From contig NZ_CAOJCN010000007.1 of the NCBI RefSeq assembly GCF_948329515.1, positions 62,001 through 126,000 on the forward strand: a DNA stretch of 64,000 nt. The letters run 5' to 3'. Below, piece after piece: positions 42,911-50,689 of this stretch. A program made the translations under genes and the position numbers. The stretch comes from Cohnella rhizoplanae (lineage in GTDB: Bacteria; Bacillota; Bacilli; Paenibacillales; Paenibacillaceae). The notes below the pieces were generated by a model. That model was not told the origin of the DNA. It worked only from the letters and a program-made list of their open reading frames with translations, and searched no databases. Positions within the stretch are counted from its first letter, which is position 1. The number at the start of each line of letters is the position of its first letter.

Positions 42911-43981
42911 TTAGGCGAAGGAAATCGCTTGTCCCTTGTTCGCGGATTCGTAGATCGCTTCGAGGATCTGCTGCACCACGTAGCCTTGGCGTGCGGTGAC
43001 GACGGGCGATTGATCGTTCAGGATCGCGTCGATCCAGGCGCGCGCTTCGCGCTCGGCCGAGTCATTGGGCATCGACGGATCGAACTGGTTGCCCAGCAGG
43101 ATCTCCTTGGTGTACAGCTGGCCGTGCTCCTCGCCGTTGACGCGCAGTCCGCCCTTCATGTCGGCGCCGGCCTTGGAGCCGTGGAGCGTCACCTTGGCCT
43201 CGTCCACGTCGAGCGTGTTGAGCGCCCAGCTCGATTCTACCCACACGGTCGCGCCGTTTTTCATCGTGATCATCGCGAACGCCGAATCCTCGACGGTGAA
43301 CGCCTCCGGATTCCAGTTGCCCCAGGCGTTGGCCGGGCTGCCCTGCTCGGCGAGCTTGCGGTAGGTCGTGCCGAGGACGGTCCTCGGCTCGTAATTGTCC
43401 ATCATCCACAGCGCCAGGTCGAGCGCGTGCGTGCCGATGTCGATCAACGGGCCGCCGCCTTGCTTTTCCAGATCGAGGAATACGCCCCAGGTCGGCACCG
43501 CGCGGCGGCGGACCGCATGCGCCTTGGCCAGATACACCTCTCCCAGCTCTCCGCCGCGGCAGGCTGCGTACAGCCAGCGGCTATCGGCGCGATAGCGGTT
43601 CTGGTAGGCGATGCTCAGCTTGCGGCCGGTCCGCTCGGACACCTCGAGCATGCGCTGGGCGTCGGCCGACGTCTTGGCCATCGGCTTCTCGCAGAGCACG
43701 TGCTTGCCCGCTTCCATCGCGGCGATCGAGATCTCGGCATGCGTATCGTTAGGCGTGCAGACGTGCACGACATGGACGTCCGGATCGTGGAGCAGCGCCT
43801 GCACGTTGTCGTACACGCGGGCTTCCGGCGTGCCGAACTTGGACTTGGCGTCGTACGCCCGCTCCTGGGATACGTCGAAGAATGCGGTGATCTTGACTTC
43901 GGGGATCTTGGCGAGCGAAGGCAGGTGCTTGCCGAAGGCGATGCCCCCGCAGCCGATCATGCCCACATGCACATGGCTCAA
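42911..43981 (-). CDS. Gfo/Idh/MocA-family oxidoreductase
   Basis: The 356-residue protein shows the Rossmann start VGMIGCGGIAFGKHLPSL, the catalytic EKPMAKT and the C-terminal domain (GGGPLIDIGTHALDLALWMM). The start is a TTG eight bases after AAGGAGG; the next ATG is seven codons in. It is divergent from an AraC-type regulator gene, with an inverted repeat between them. It is a second sugar dehydrogenase for the isomerase operon 143 bp downstream, perhaps acting in sequence with the first. Confidence 0.92.
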   Translation of the reverse strand: MSHVHVGMIGCGGIAFGKHLPSLAKIPEVKITAFFDVSQERAYDAKSKFGTPEARVYDNVQALLHDPDVHVVHVCTPNDTHAEISIAAMEAGKHVLCEKPMAKTSADAQRMLEVSERTGRKLSIAYQNRYRADSRWLYAACRGGELGEVYLAKAHAVRRRAVPTWGVFLDLEKQGGGPLIDIGTHALDLALWMMDNYEPRTVLGTTYRKLAEQGSPANAWGNWNPEAFTVEDSAFAMITMKNGATVWVESSWALNTLDVDEAKVTLHGSKAGADMKGGLRVNGEEHGQLYTKEILLGNQFDPSMPNDSAEREARAWIDAILNDQSPVVTARQGYVVQQILEAIYESANKGQAISFA

Positions 43982-43993
43982 AAGGTTGTCCTC

Positions 43994-44028
43994 CTTGAAT
44001 GTTCGCGCTGTTCGAACTACAATTCAAG
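43994..44028. promoter_or_regulatory. Dyad between the Gfo/Idh and AraC genes, candidate operator
   Basis: CTTGAATGTTCG and CGAAC-TACA-ATTCAAG form an interrupted dyad. Inside it, GTTCGCGCT and GTTCGAACT are 9-bp tandem repeats. It overlaps a TATACT -10-like sequence of the minus-strand gene, fitting control by the divergent regulator. Confidence 0.45.
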
Positions 44029-44106
44029 TATATCATTCATCCTCGAGATTCCCATGTGCAATGATGCGCGGTCGTTATGCGATTTTGGTCAGGGAGGCCA
44101 CCCGGC

Positions 44107-44976
44107 ATGCAGGCAAGGCAAGAAAAAATCGAATACGAGAATCCGCTGCTCTCGATCAAGGTATGGCAAGCTACGCGCCACGCGGACCTGCTCTACGGCT
44201 GGCATCACCATCCCGAATGCGAGCTCCTGCTCATCCAGAGCGGCAGGCTCGACGTCGAGGTGAACGGCGAGACGCACGTCATGGGCGAAGGCGACGTCGT
44301 CGTGCTCGGCAGCTCGCAGCTGCACCGCGACCGGAGCTACGGGGATTCGCAGCTGCAGTACTTGGTGCTGCAGTTCGATCTCCAGGCCTTTTTCGACCAG
44401 AGCACGATCTCGTATCTTCAATACTTTAATGAGACCAAGGTTCCGCTCAGCGCGATGAACTATCTGTTCAAGGAAAATGCGGAAGCCAGACGCGAGACGG
44501 CTGCCTGCATCACCGAGATCTACGAGGAAGCCCGCCGCAAGGAGGCAGGGTACGAGCTCGCGGTCAACCTGCTGATCAAGAAGATTCTGCTCGTCATGAT
44601 CCGGCAAGACAAGATGGGGCTGCTGGCGGGACAGGACCGCGTCGAGCGCATCCGGCTAAGGCCCGTGCTCGATTACGTGGAATCGGGGATCACCGGGCGC
44701 GTCACCGTCGAGGACGCCTGCAGGCTGGCGAATATGAGCTATTATTATTTCGTGAAGTTTTTCAAAAAGTCGATGGGCATCTCGTTCACCGAATACGTCA
44801 ACTTCCGCAAGATCAAGACCGCCGAACAGCTGCTGCTCACCCGCGATCTCAGCGTCAGCGAAGTCGGCGACCGCATCGGCATGCCGAACATGGCGCATTT
44901 CTACAAGATGTTCAAGCGCTTCAACCAGTGCTCGCCCAAGGAGTTCCAGCGCAAGATGCTGGCCTGGGGACGATAG
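44107..44976 (+). CDS. AraC-family transcriptional regulator with cupin sensor
   Basis: The 289-residue protein has an N-terminal AraC-type cupin (GWHHHPECELLLIQSGRLDVEVNG) and a C-terminal two-helix-turn-helix domain (VEDACRLANMSYYYFVKFFKKSMGISFTEYVNFRKI). AGGGAGG lies 9 bases before the ATG at 44107; the ATG at 44077 has none. It probably binds a sugar and controls the divergent dehydrogenase-isomerase genes. Confidence 0.92.
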   Translation: MQARQEKIEYENPLLSIKVWQATRHADLLYGWHHHPECELLLIQSGRLDVEVNGETHVMGEGDVVVLGSSQLHRDRSYGDSQLQYLVLQFDLQAFFDQSTISYLQYFNETKVPLSAMNYLFKENAEARRETAACITEIYEEARRKEAGYELAVNLLIKKILLVMIRQDKMGLLAGQDRVERIRLRPVLDYVESGITGRVTVEDACRLANMSYYYFVKFFKKSMGISFTEYVNFRKIKTAEQLLLTRDLSVSEVGDRIGMPNMAHFYKMFKRFNQCSPKEFQRKMLAWGR

Positions 44977-44993
44977 CGCGGACATATGGATAA

Positions 44994-45039
44994 AAAACCC
45001 GCAAAGGCGCCCATGGCGATCCTTCGCGGGTTTCTTTTT
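44994..45039 (+). terminator. Terminator after the AraC gene
   Basis: AAACCCGCAAAGG pairs with CCTTCGCGGGTTT and is followed by CTTTTT. Confidence 0.85.
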
Positions 45040-45091
45040 GCCGGGCTTCAAGGGCTCCCATGCTCCCGTGCATAAACTTAGAGCGGTTAGA

Positions 45092-46222
45092 CTAGTCCTC
45101 GTCTCCGATCGTAACGATAGGACGGCGCGCCTGCTTCTTATCCTTCGCCGCAGACTTGCCCCCGCGCCCGGCCGCCTCCTTGGCGCTACGCTTGCCGGCG
45201 CGCTGCTCCTTCAGCGCGAGGCGGGCCAGCTCGCGTTCGGTCTTGCGGTAATTGGCGTAACGCCCCTCATCGAGCTCCCCCGCCTCCAGCGCTTCGCGCA
45301 CGGCGCAGCCCTGCTCGGCGCCGTGCCTGCAGTCCCGGAACCGGCAGGACGCGGCCAGCGCCTCGATATCGGAGAACGTGGCCTGCCATCCTTCCTCCGA
45401 CTCCCACAACTGGAGCTCGCGCATGCCCGGCGTGTCGAGCCATATGGCGCCCGATGGCAGCAGGAACAGCTCCCGGTGCGTCGTCGTATGGCGCCCCCGC
45501 GCGTCATCTTCGCGTATGTCCTGTACGACCTGATGCCGCTCGCCCGCCAGCCAGTTGAGCAGCGTGGACTTGCCGACGCCGGACGACCCCGTCGCGCCGA
45601 CGGTCATCCCCGGCGTCACATAAGGCGCGAGCATGTCCCGCCCCCGATCCAGCAGCGCGCTGACCGCGAACACCGGCACGTCCGGCGCGATCGCGCGGGC
45701 TTCTTCGACGTAGCGGTCCGGCGCGTCGCACAGATCCGCCTTGGTCAGCAGCAGCACGGGTTGCGCCCCGCCTTCGCGGACGGCGATCAGATAACGCTCG
45801 ATGCGCCTCAGGTTCCAGTCCTCGTTCAGCGAAGCGACGATGAACACCGCGTCGAGGTTGGCGCCGATGATCTGCTCGTCCGGACGGCTGCCCGCCGCTC
45901 TGCGCACGATCGACGTCCGCCTCGGCAGCAGCGCGTGGATCACGGCAGGCGAGCCGCCGTCCGGCAGCTCGGCGGCCACCCAGTCTCCGACCGCGGGATA
46001 ATCTCCCGGCGACGCGGCCGCGAAGGCGTACTTGCCGGACACCTCGGCGAACCGGTCTCCCCAAGGCGTCGCGAGCCTGTACTGATGGCTGTACTGCGCG
46101 ACGACCCGCGCCGGCGCGAGCTTTTTGGCCGCAGTCGGCAGCGCCAGATATTTCTTCTCCCATTCCTCGTTCCAGCCGTAGGCTTCCATCTCGGGCCAAG
46201 CTGTCTTTGCGTCCGTTTGCAT
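45092..46222 (-). CDS. rsgA: Ribosome small-subunit-dependent GTPase A
   Basis: The 376-residue circularly permuted GTPase assists late 30S subunit maturation. An OB-like N-terminal region is followed by G4 (LLTKADL), G1 (GSSGVGKSTLLNWL) and G3 (DTPGMREL), then the zinc site (CRFRDCRHGAEQGC). The last 45 residues are rich in Lys, Arg and Ala, a basic tail beyond the usual end, possibly for rRNA contact. The gene stands alone behind a leader of about 170 bp after the small-peptide terminator. Confidence 0.95.
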   Translation of the reverse strand: MQTDAKTAWPEMEAYGWNEEWEKKYLALPTAAKKLAPARVVAQYSHQYRLATPWGDRFAEVSGKYAFAAASPGDYPAVGDWVAAELPDGGSPAVIHALLPRRTSIVRRAAGSRPDEQIIGANLDAVFIVASLNEDWNLRRIERYLIAVREGGAQPVLLLTKADLCDAPDRYVEEARAIAPDVPVFAVSALLDRGRDMLAPYVTPGMTVGATGSSGVGKSTLLNWLAGERHQVVQDIREDDARGRHTTTHRELFLLPSGAIWLDTPGMRELQLWESEEGWQATFSDIEALAASCRFRDCRHGAEQGCAVREALEAGELDEGRYANYRKTERELARLALKEQRAGKRSAKEAAGRGGKSAAKDKKQARRPIVTIGDED

Positions 46223-46400
46223 TCGTACGATAACCCCTTAGGTTAGATTTTTGATATAAAAAACACAAAAAGCCCCAGGTCTCCCTGCGGCCGGACGGAC
46301 CTCGGATCCTTCCCGCGCCAGGCGCGATACGCCTTCGGAACGCAGCTAGAACCCGCTGCGGGGCGGAGAGAAGAACCGAATATCCGTGCACAACAAAAAA
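46223..46400 (-). other. Leader region of rsgA
   Basis: The 178 bp carry several G+C-rich inverted repeats (CCCGCAGCGGG; AGGTC / GACCT followed by GGGGCTTTTTG). The last could be an attenuator. No known riboswitch pattern is recognised. Confidence 0.35.
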
Positions 46401-46426
46401 CCGCGGAGACCTGTCGGTCTCCGCGG
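46401..46426 (-). terminator. Terminator of the 26-residue peptide gene
   Basis: A perfect 11-bp stem (CCGCGGAGACC and complement) with a 4-base loop is followed by six T on the minus strand. A second small hairpin (CAGCCA gga TGGCTG, 46430-46444) lies between it and the ORF. Confidence 0.93.
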
Positions 46427-46451
46427 CGTCAGCCAGGATGGCTGAATAAGC

Positions 46452-46532
46452 TTAGTCTCCTAAGCCGGCTCCGTTCGAGACCGATGCAAATGCGACGGAC
46501 GGCAGCAAAACAATCAGCGTTACGTTGGACAT
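46452..46532 (-). CDS. 26-residue hydrophobic peptide of unknown function
   Basis: A short ORF begins MSNVTLIVLLPSVAFA and ends SNGAGLGD. AAGGAGG lies 10 bases before the ATG. Upstream, TTGACA and TATAAT are spaced by 18 bp, and a strong terminator follows 25 bp after the stop, so a discrete transcript of roughly 165 nt is predicted. The first two thirds are hydrophobic and could span or enter the membrane; the tail is Gly/Ser-rich with one acidic residue. I know no family for it. It could be a signalling peptide, a small membrane protein, a toxin-like peptide or a leader. Confidence 0.6.
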   Translation of the reverse strand: MSNVTLIVLLPSVAFASVSNGAGLGD

Positions 46533-46567
46533 GTTACATCAGCCTCCTTGTTCGATCGTTGATTTAC

Positions 46568-46597
46568 ATTATAATCATGCCGCTGTCCCGATGTCAA
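46568..46597 (-). promoter_or_regulatory. Consensus SigA promoter of the peptide gene
   Basis: The minus strand has TTGACA (46592-46597), an 18-bp spacer and TATAAT (46568-46573). Both hexamers match perfectly, and the start codon lies about 36 bp beyond the -10. Confidence 0.85.
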
Positions 46598-46631
46598 TCA
46601 TTGGTTACAGGACAAGGTCAAGCGGCCGGAA

Positions 46632-48251
46632 TCACGCACGCACGCCCTCGCGGGTCAGCGCGGCCCAGCCCTCCCGGTCCAGATCCCGCCTGACGACCGT
46701 CATCCGGCCAAGCCCGCAGGCGCGGTCCGCCAGCACGGGATCCGCCGACGTTTCCAGCTCGGGTACGTCGTCGATAAAACGGCCGTCGCTCCACCCGAGC
46801 ACCTCACTGAAGATCGCGGGCACCGCGCTCAAGTATACGTTGTCGCGGTTGCGCCGGAACAGGTCCGACGTCGCGACCAGGTGGCCGCCGCCCTTCACGA
46901 AGTCGATCAGCGCACGCTCGAGCGCGTCGTCGTGCAGAATTTGCAGCGGCAGCAGCAGCGTGCGGATCCCCGCGATGGCGCCGGGCTCGAACAGCACTTT
47001 GACCGAGGCGTCCCGGCTGTACGCGCTGCCGTACACCGTCCGGTGCACGTACTTAAAGTAATCGACGGGATCGGCCTTCGAGATCTGGTACGCCCAAGCG
47101 CACTCGAAGTCGTAATAGACGCCGACGCCCGAGGCTTCGGCCTGCGGCGGCGCGGCCGAGACGTCGCGGACCGCGGCCCAGCTCTTGACTGCGTCATAAC
47201 CCGGGCGCGGATGGCCCGTCACGCCCAGCAGCGCGCCGTGCGCCACTTCCTGCTCCTGACCCCACGGGAACACCCGGAACTTGAACAGGCTGAACCACTC
47301 GCAGCCTCGCGCGCGCATCAGATCCATCTCGGCCGGCAGCGCCGCGCTCCCCGATCCGTACTCCATCACCCAGAACGGTCGATCCAGCAGCGAACGGCAG
47401 GCATCCGCATAAAAGGCGATCTCCTCCTCGTCGCTGCTGTAAATATCGATGCCGACGACGTCGCTGCAATCGAACAGCTTCGACCAATCCACGTTGTCCC
47501 CCCAGTTGAACATAAAGGCATTCGTCGTGATAGGGGCCTTCGTATAACGGCGCAGCATCTCGACCTGGCTGCGGTGGAAGTCGGTCATGACCTTGGAGGA
47601 AAAACGGCGGAACGCGAGCTCCAGACTGGGATGCGGCCACATCATCACGTCGCAGTCGATCGGCGCCGGCAGCTGGATCTGGTCGAAGCGCTGGTAGGTC
47701 TGCGACCAGAACGCGGTGCCCCATCGCTCGTTGAGCGCGCATATATCCCCGAATTCCGCTTCGAGATACGCCTGGAATCCCTTTTTGGACACTTCGCCGT
47801 AGTCGTATTTCGTCTCGCCGCCGAATTCGTTGTCGATCTGCCAGCCGATCACGGCCGGATCGCCGCCATAGCGCTTGCCCATCTCCTCGACGATCCGGAG
47901 CGAGCGTTCTTTGTATGGGTCCGAGCTGTAGCAGCGCTGCTGCCTGGCCCCGTGAGCGATCGTCCTGCCGTTCTTGCCGACGGGCAGGATGTCAGGGTAC
48001 CGCTCGGTGAGCCATACCGGCGGAGTCGCCGTCGGCGTGCAGAGCATGACCGCGAGGCCGTGCGCCTCGGCCGCACGGATGCTATCGTCCAGCCAGCCCC
48101 AGTCGTAGACGCCTTCTTCCGGCTCCATCTTCGCCCAGGCGAACTCGGCGATGCGGATGCATTCGATGCCTGCCTCGCGCATCAGCCTGAAGTCCCTGGA
48201 CCATTCCTCCTGCGGGTGATAATCGGGATAATATGCGGTCGCCAGCTTCAT
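46632..48251 (-). CDS. Beta-galactosidase-type enzyme, GH42, short form
   Basis: The 539-residue GH42 enzyme has the acid/base Glu in WQIDNEFG and the probable nucleophile Glu in FWVMEYGSGSA. ATG 48251 overlaps the rhamnosidase stop by 4 bp (ATGA) and follows GGAGGAGG, fixing the start. Compared with the GH42 protein at 58-60 kb it lacks the zinc-binding Cys cluster after the acid/base motif and is shorter at the C terminus. It has no signal peptide. It probably removes terminal galactose (or arabinose) from oligosaccharides opened by the GH78 enzyme. Confidence 0.9.
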   Translation of the reverse strand: MKLATAYYPDYHPQEEWSRDFRLMREAGIECIRIAEFAWAKMEPEEGVYDWGWLDDSIRAAEAHGLAVMLCTPTATPPVWLTERYPDILPVGKNGRTIAHGARQQRCYSSDPYKERSLRIVEEMGKRYGGDPAVIGWQIDNEFGGETKYDYGEVSKKGFQAYLEAEFGDICALNERWGTAFWSQTYQRFDQIQLPAPIDCDVMMWPHPSLELAFRRFSSKVMTDFHRSQVEMLRRYTKAPITTNAFMFNWGDNVDWSKLFDCSDVVGIDIYSSDEEEIAFYADACRSLLDRPFWVMEYGSGSAALPAEMDLMRARGCEWFSLFKFRVFPWGQEQEVAHGALLGVTGHPRPGYDAVKSWAAVRDVSAAPPQAEASGVGVYYDFECAWAYQISKADPVDYFKYVHRTVYGSAYSRDASVKVLFEPGAIAGIRTLLLPLQILHDDALERALIDFVKGGGHLVATSDLFRRNRDNVYLSAVPAIFSEVLGWSDGRFIDDVPELETSADPVLADRACGLGRMTVVRRDLDREGWAALTREGVRA

Positions 48252-50662
48252 GCCGTCGCTTCCTCCTCCAAGATGCATTCATATCTGAAAACCGAGCCAG
48301 CCGGCGTGTGCCGGGTGCCGTCTGGCAGCACGACCGCGACCGGAACGCCGTCCGGCGCTTCGCCGTTCAGCACGAACCGGTCCTTGCCGTCTACCCGCTC
48401 CAGCGTCCAAGCCACCTTCACCAGACCGGCGGGCGTTATCGCCTCGCCGTTCGCCCAAGCGAGGCCGCCTATGCGCGGCGCGATCCGGACGGTCCGGTAG
48501 CCCGGCTCCTCCGGCTGGACGCCCAGCGTCTCCGCGATATACTCGTACAGCGGCAGCGCGCCCCAGCCGTGGCAATCGCTGCGCTGCTGTACGGGATCCT
48601 CCACCCAGGCGGTCAAATGCAGGCCGACCTGCTCCCGCCACGGCTGCCAGAAGGCGTCGGCGTAACCGTACAGCCCGGTCTTAGCGGCCGCCCGGAACAA
48701 ATAATGCGCCATCGAGAACGACGCCTTCGGCAGGTCGGTCCGCGCGAGCATCCGCTCCATCAAGGCGCGGGCTTCGACGCCGCCGACGGCTTCCGCCAGC
48801 ACGGCCCAGATCTGCGTATGCTGGCAGAATTGGGCGACTGCCGGACCGTCCCGGAACAGCCGCTCAGCGTCGTCGTAGCACTGCTCGCGCACGGACTCGA
48901 GCACGCGCTCCGCGCGCTGCCGGTACTCGGCCGCCGTGTCGCCGCGCCCGGACCACGCGTTCAGGTCCGCCGCCTGGCGAAGCGCGGTCGCGTACATCAG
49001 ATTGTAGATCGTGAGCGGTCCCTGCCACTTGGCCGGCGGAGATCCCGCGGTGCCGTTCCACTCCGCCACCCAATCCACGAACGACCAGTGGGCTTCGGGC
49101 ATGCGGCCTACGAGCCCGTCGCCCCCGATCCGCCGGTCGAACCAGCCGAGAATCGCGTCGGCCGTGGGCAGATACCTGCGCACGAGCGCCGCATCGCCGA
49201 AGTGCCGGTAATGATCGTGCACCATCATGACCCAATAGAGCGCGAAGCCGGGGATGAACTGGCCGTTCACCGACGGATAGCGGCTCTGGATCATGCCCGA
49301 AGGCGTGAGCGAGCTGTGGAAGTCGTGGATCGTTTTGCGCGCCAGCCGGTCGTCCGCGCCGACGGCGTAGGTGAACAGTGCCTGGGATTTGGCGTCCATC
49401 ACGTATTGCATCTGCTCGTAATAAGGCGTGTCCTCGTACGTGTCCTGCATGCAGCGCCGCAGCGTGTTCAGGCTGATGTCCCACAGCGCGCCGGACAGCG
49501 GGTCGGACGTCCTGGCCCGGGAGACGGCGTCCAGCGGATATCCGGTCTCCGCATAATCCAGTCCCACGATCGTCAGCGGCGCGTCCCCCGCCCGCGCGGA
49601 CAGCCTGACGAAGCGGAACGCCCGCCTTCCCATGGGCTCGTACGCCTCAGGGCTGTCCGGCGTGCCGGTACCGGCCGGCAAGTACGCGTCCTCGATGCCG
49701 CGCAGCACCTTGCCTGCGGGGTCGTCGCGCACGCCGCGTCGCTGGCCGCCGTGGTCCGCGGGGTTCTCGTATTCGTACGCTTCCGAATACAGGAGCGCGA
49801 TCCGCGCTCCCGCGCCGCCCGCGACGGCCAGCCGGACGTAGCCGGTCGTCAGGAGACCGGCATCCAGCTCGATCCACGCGGATCGCCCCGGCGCCAGCGT
49901 AAGGGGAAACGGCAGCGTCTCCCGAGTGCCGGCCGCAACGTCGTCCCCAGGCACGCCTTCGCACCGCATGGTCCTCGCGAACGCGCGCGGCGTCTCCCGC
50001 ATGCGCGGAATCGTATTCGCGGTCAGTTGCCACGGGCTGAGTTGGCCGTACAGCCGGTCGAGCGGCTCCGTCGCGCTCGGGCGCAGCCACGATGCGTCGT
50101 CGAAGCCCGCTTCCCGCCAGCCCGCCGGAATCGCGTCGCCGCGCACTTCCTCCGTGCCGCCGACGAACAGCGTGCCTGTCTCCGGCCCGATCCGGACCGC
50201 CCGCAGCGGCAGCGCCGCCCACCGGTCGCCGGTATCGATCCGCTCCAGCTCCCCGCCGGCTTGGTCCGCTAGCGCGCCCTGGATCCACAGCCCGCCGCTG
50301 TCCGCCCGCCATTCGGACGCGGGACCGACCTCCGCGCCAGGCAGTCCGGCCAAGCGGGGATAATGCACGACCTCGGCCGCAAGCACGTTGACGCCCGGGA
50401 CTAGCGCCTCGCTGAGGTCCAGCGTGTCGTAATACTGCGCCCAGGCATCGCCCTTGATCGGCCCCCGGGCGACAGGCTTGCCGTTCAGATACAACCGGTA
50501 CTTGCTGTCCGCCGATATGTCCAGCGCGAGCCTCGCTCCGCCGGCCGGCACCTCGAACGTGCGCCTGAACAGCGCCCGCTGCTGCCGCGTGCCGCCCTCC
50601 TGCTCCAAGCGCAGCGCCTCGGGCCAGATCCAGTCGGCCCGCCACTCTCTGATCTCATCCAT
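48248..50662 (-). CDS. Alpha-L-rhamnosidase-like enzyme (GH78)
   Basis: The 804-residue cytosolic enzyme has N-terminal beta-sandwich domains (about 1-370, with FRRTFEVPAGGARLALDISADSKYRLYLNG), an (alpha/alpha)6 barrel with the DTPYYEQMQYVMDA motif of one GH78 subgroup, and a C-terminal beta domain (GWGALPLYEYIAETLGVQPEEPGYRTVRIAPR). GAGGCGAGAAG precedes the ATG. It should release terminal rhamnose from rhamnogalacturonan, flavonoid glycosides or similar glycans. It is co-transcribed with the GH42 gene below and follows the regulator gene by 27 bp. Confidence 0.8.
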   Translation of the reverse strand: MDEIREWRADWIWPEALRLEQEGGTRQQRALFRRTFEVPAGGARLALDISADSKYRLYLNGKPVARGPIKGDAWAQYYDTLDLSEALVPGVNVLAAEVVHYPRLAGLPGAEVGPASEWRADSGGLWIQGALADQAGGELERIDTGDRWAALPLRAVRIGPETGTLFVGGTEEVRGDAIPAGWREAGFDDASWLRPSATEPLDRLYGQLSPWQLTANTIPRMRETPRAFARTMRCEGVPGDDVAAGTRETLPFPLTLAPGRSAWIELDAGLLTTGYVRLAVAGGAGARIALLYSEAYEYENPADHGGQRRGVRDDPAGKVLRGIEDAYLPAGTGTPDSPEAYEPMGRRAFRFVRLSARAGDAPLTIVGLDYAETGYPLDAVSRARTSDPLSGALWDISLNTLRRCMQDTYEDTPYYEQMQYVMDAKSQALFTYAVGADDRLARKTIHDFHSSLTPSGMIQSRYPSVNGQFIPGFALYWVMMVHDHYRHFGDAALVRRYLPTADAILGWFDRRIGGDGLVGRMPEAHWSFVDWVAEWNGTAGSPPAKWQGPLTIYNLMYATALRQAADLNAWSGRGDTAAEYRQRAERVLESVREQCYDDAERLFRDGPAVAQFCQHTQIWAVLAEAVGGVEARALMERMLARTDLPKASFSMAHYLFRAAAKTGLYGYADAFWQPWREQVGLHLTAWVEDPVQQRSDCHGWGALPLYEYIAETLGVQPEEPGYRTVRIAPRIGGLAWANGEAITPAGLVKVAWTLERVDGKDRFVLNGEAPDGVPVAVVLPDGTRHTPAGSVFRYECILEEEATA

Positions 50663-50689
50663 GCTTCTCGCCTCTTTTCCGGGACGCGG

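Noticed and set aside
46223..46400. rsgA leader as a known riboswitch
   Set aside because: It has several G+C-rich stems, but no aptamer consensus that I recognise.
48233..50272. A 679-codon plus-strand ORF opposite the GH78 gene
   Set aside because: Arg/Ala/His-rich shadow without start signals; the minus-strand gene has matching domains and coupled neighbours.
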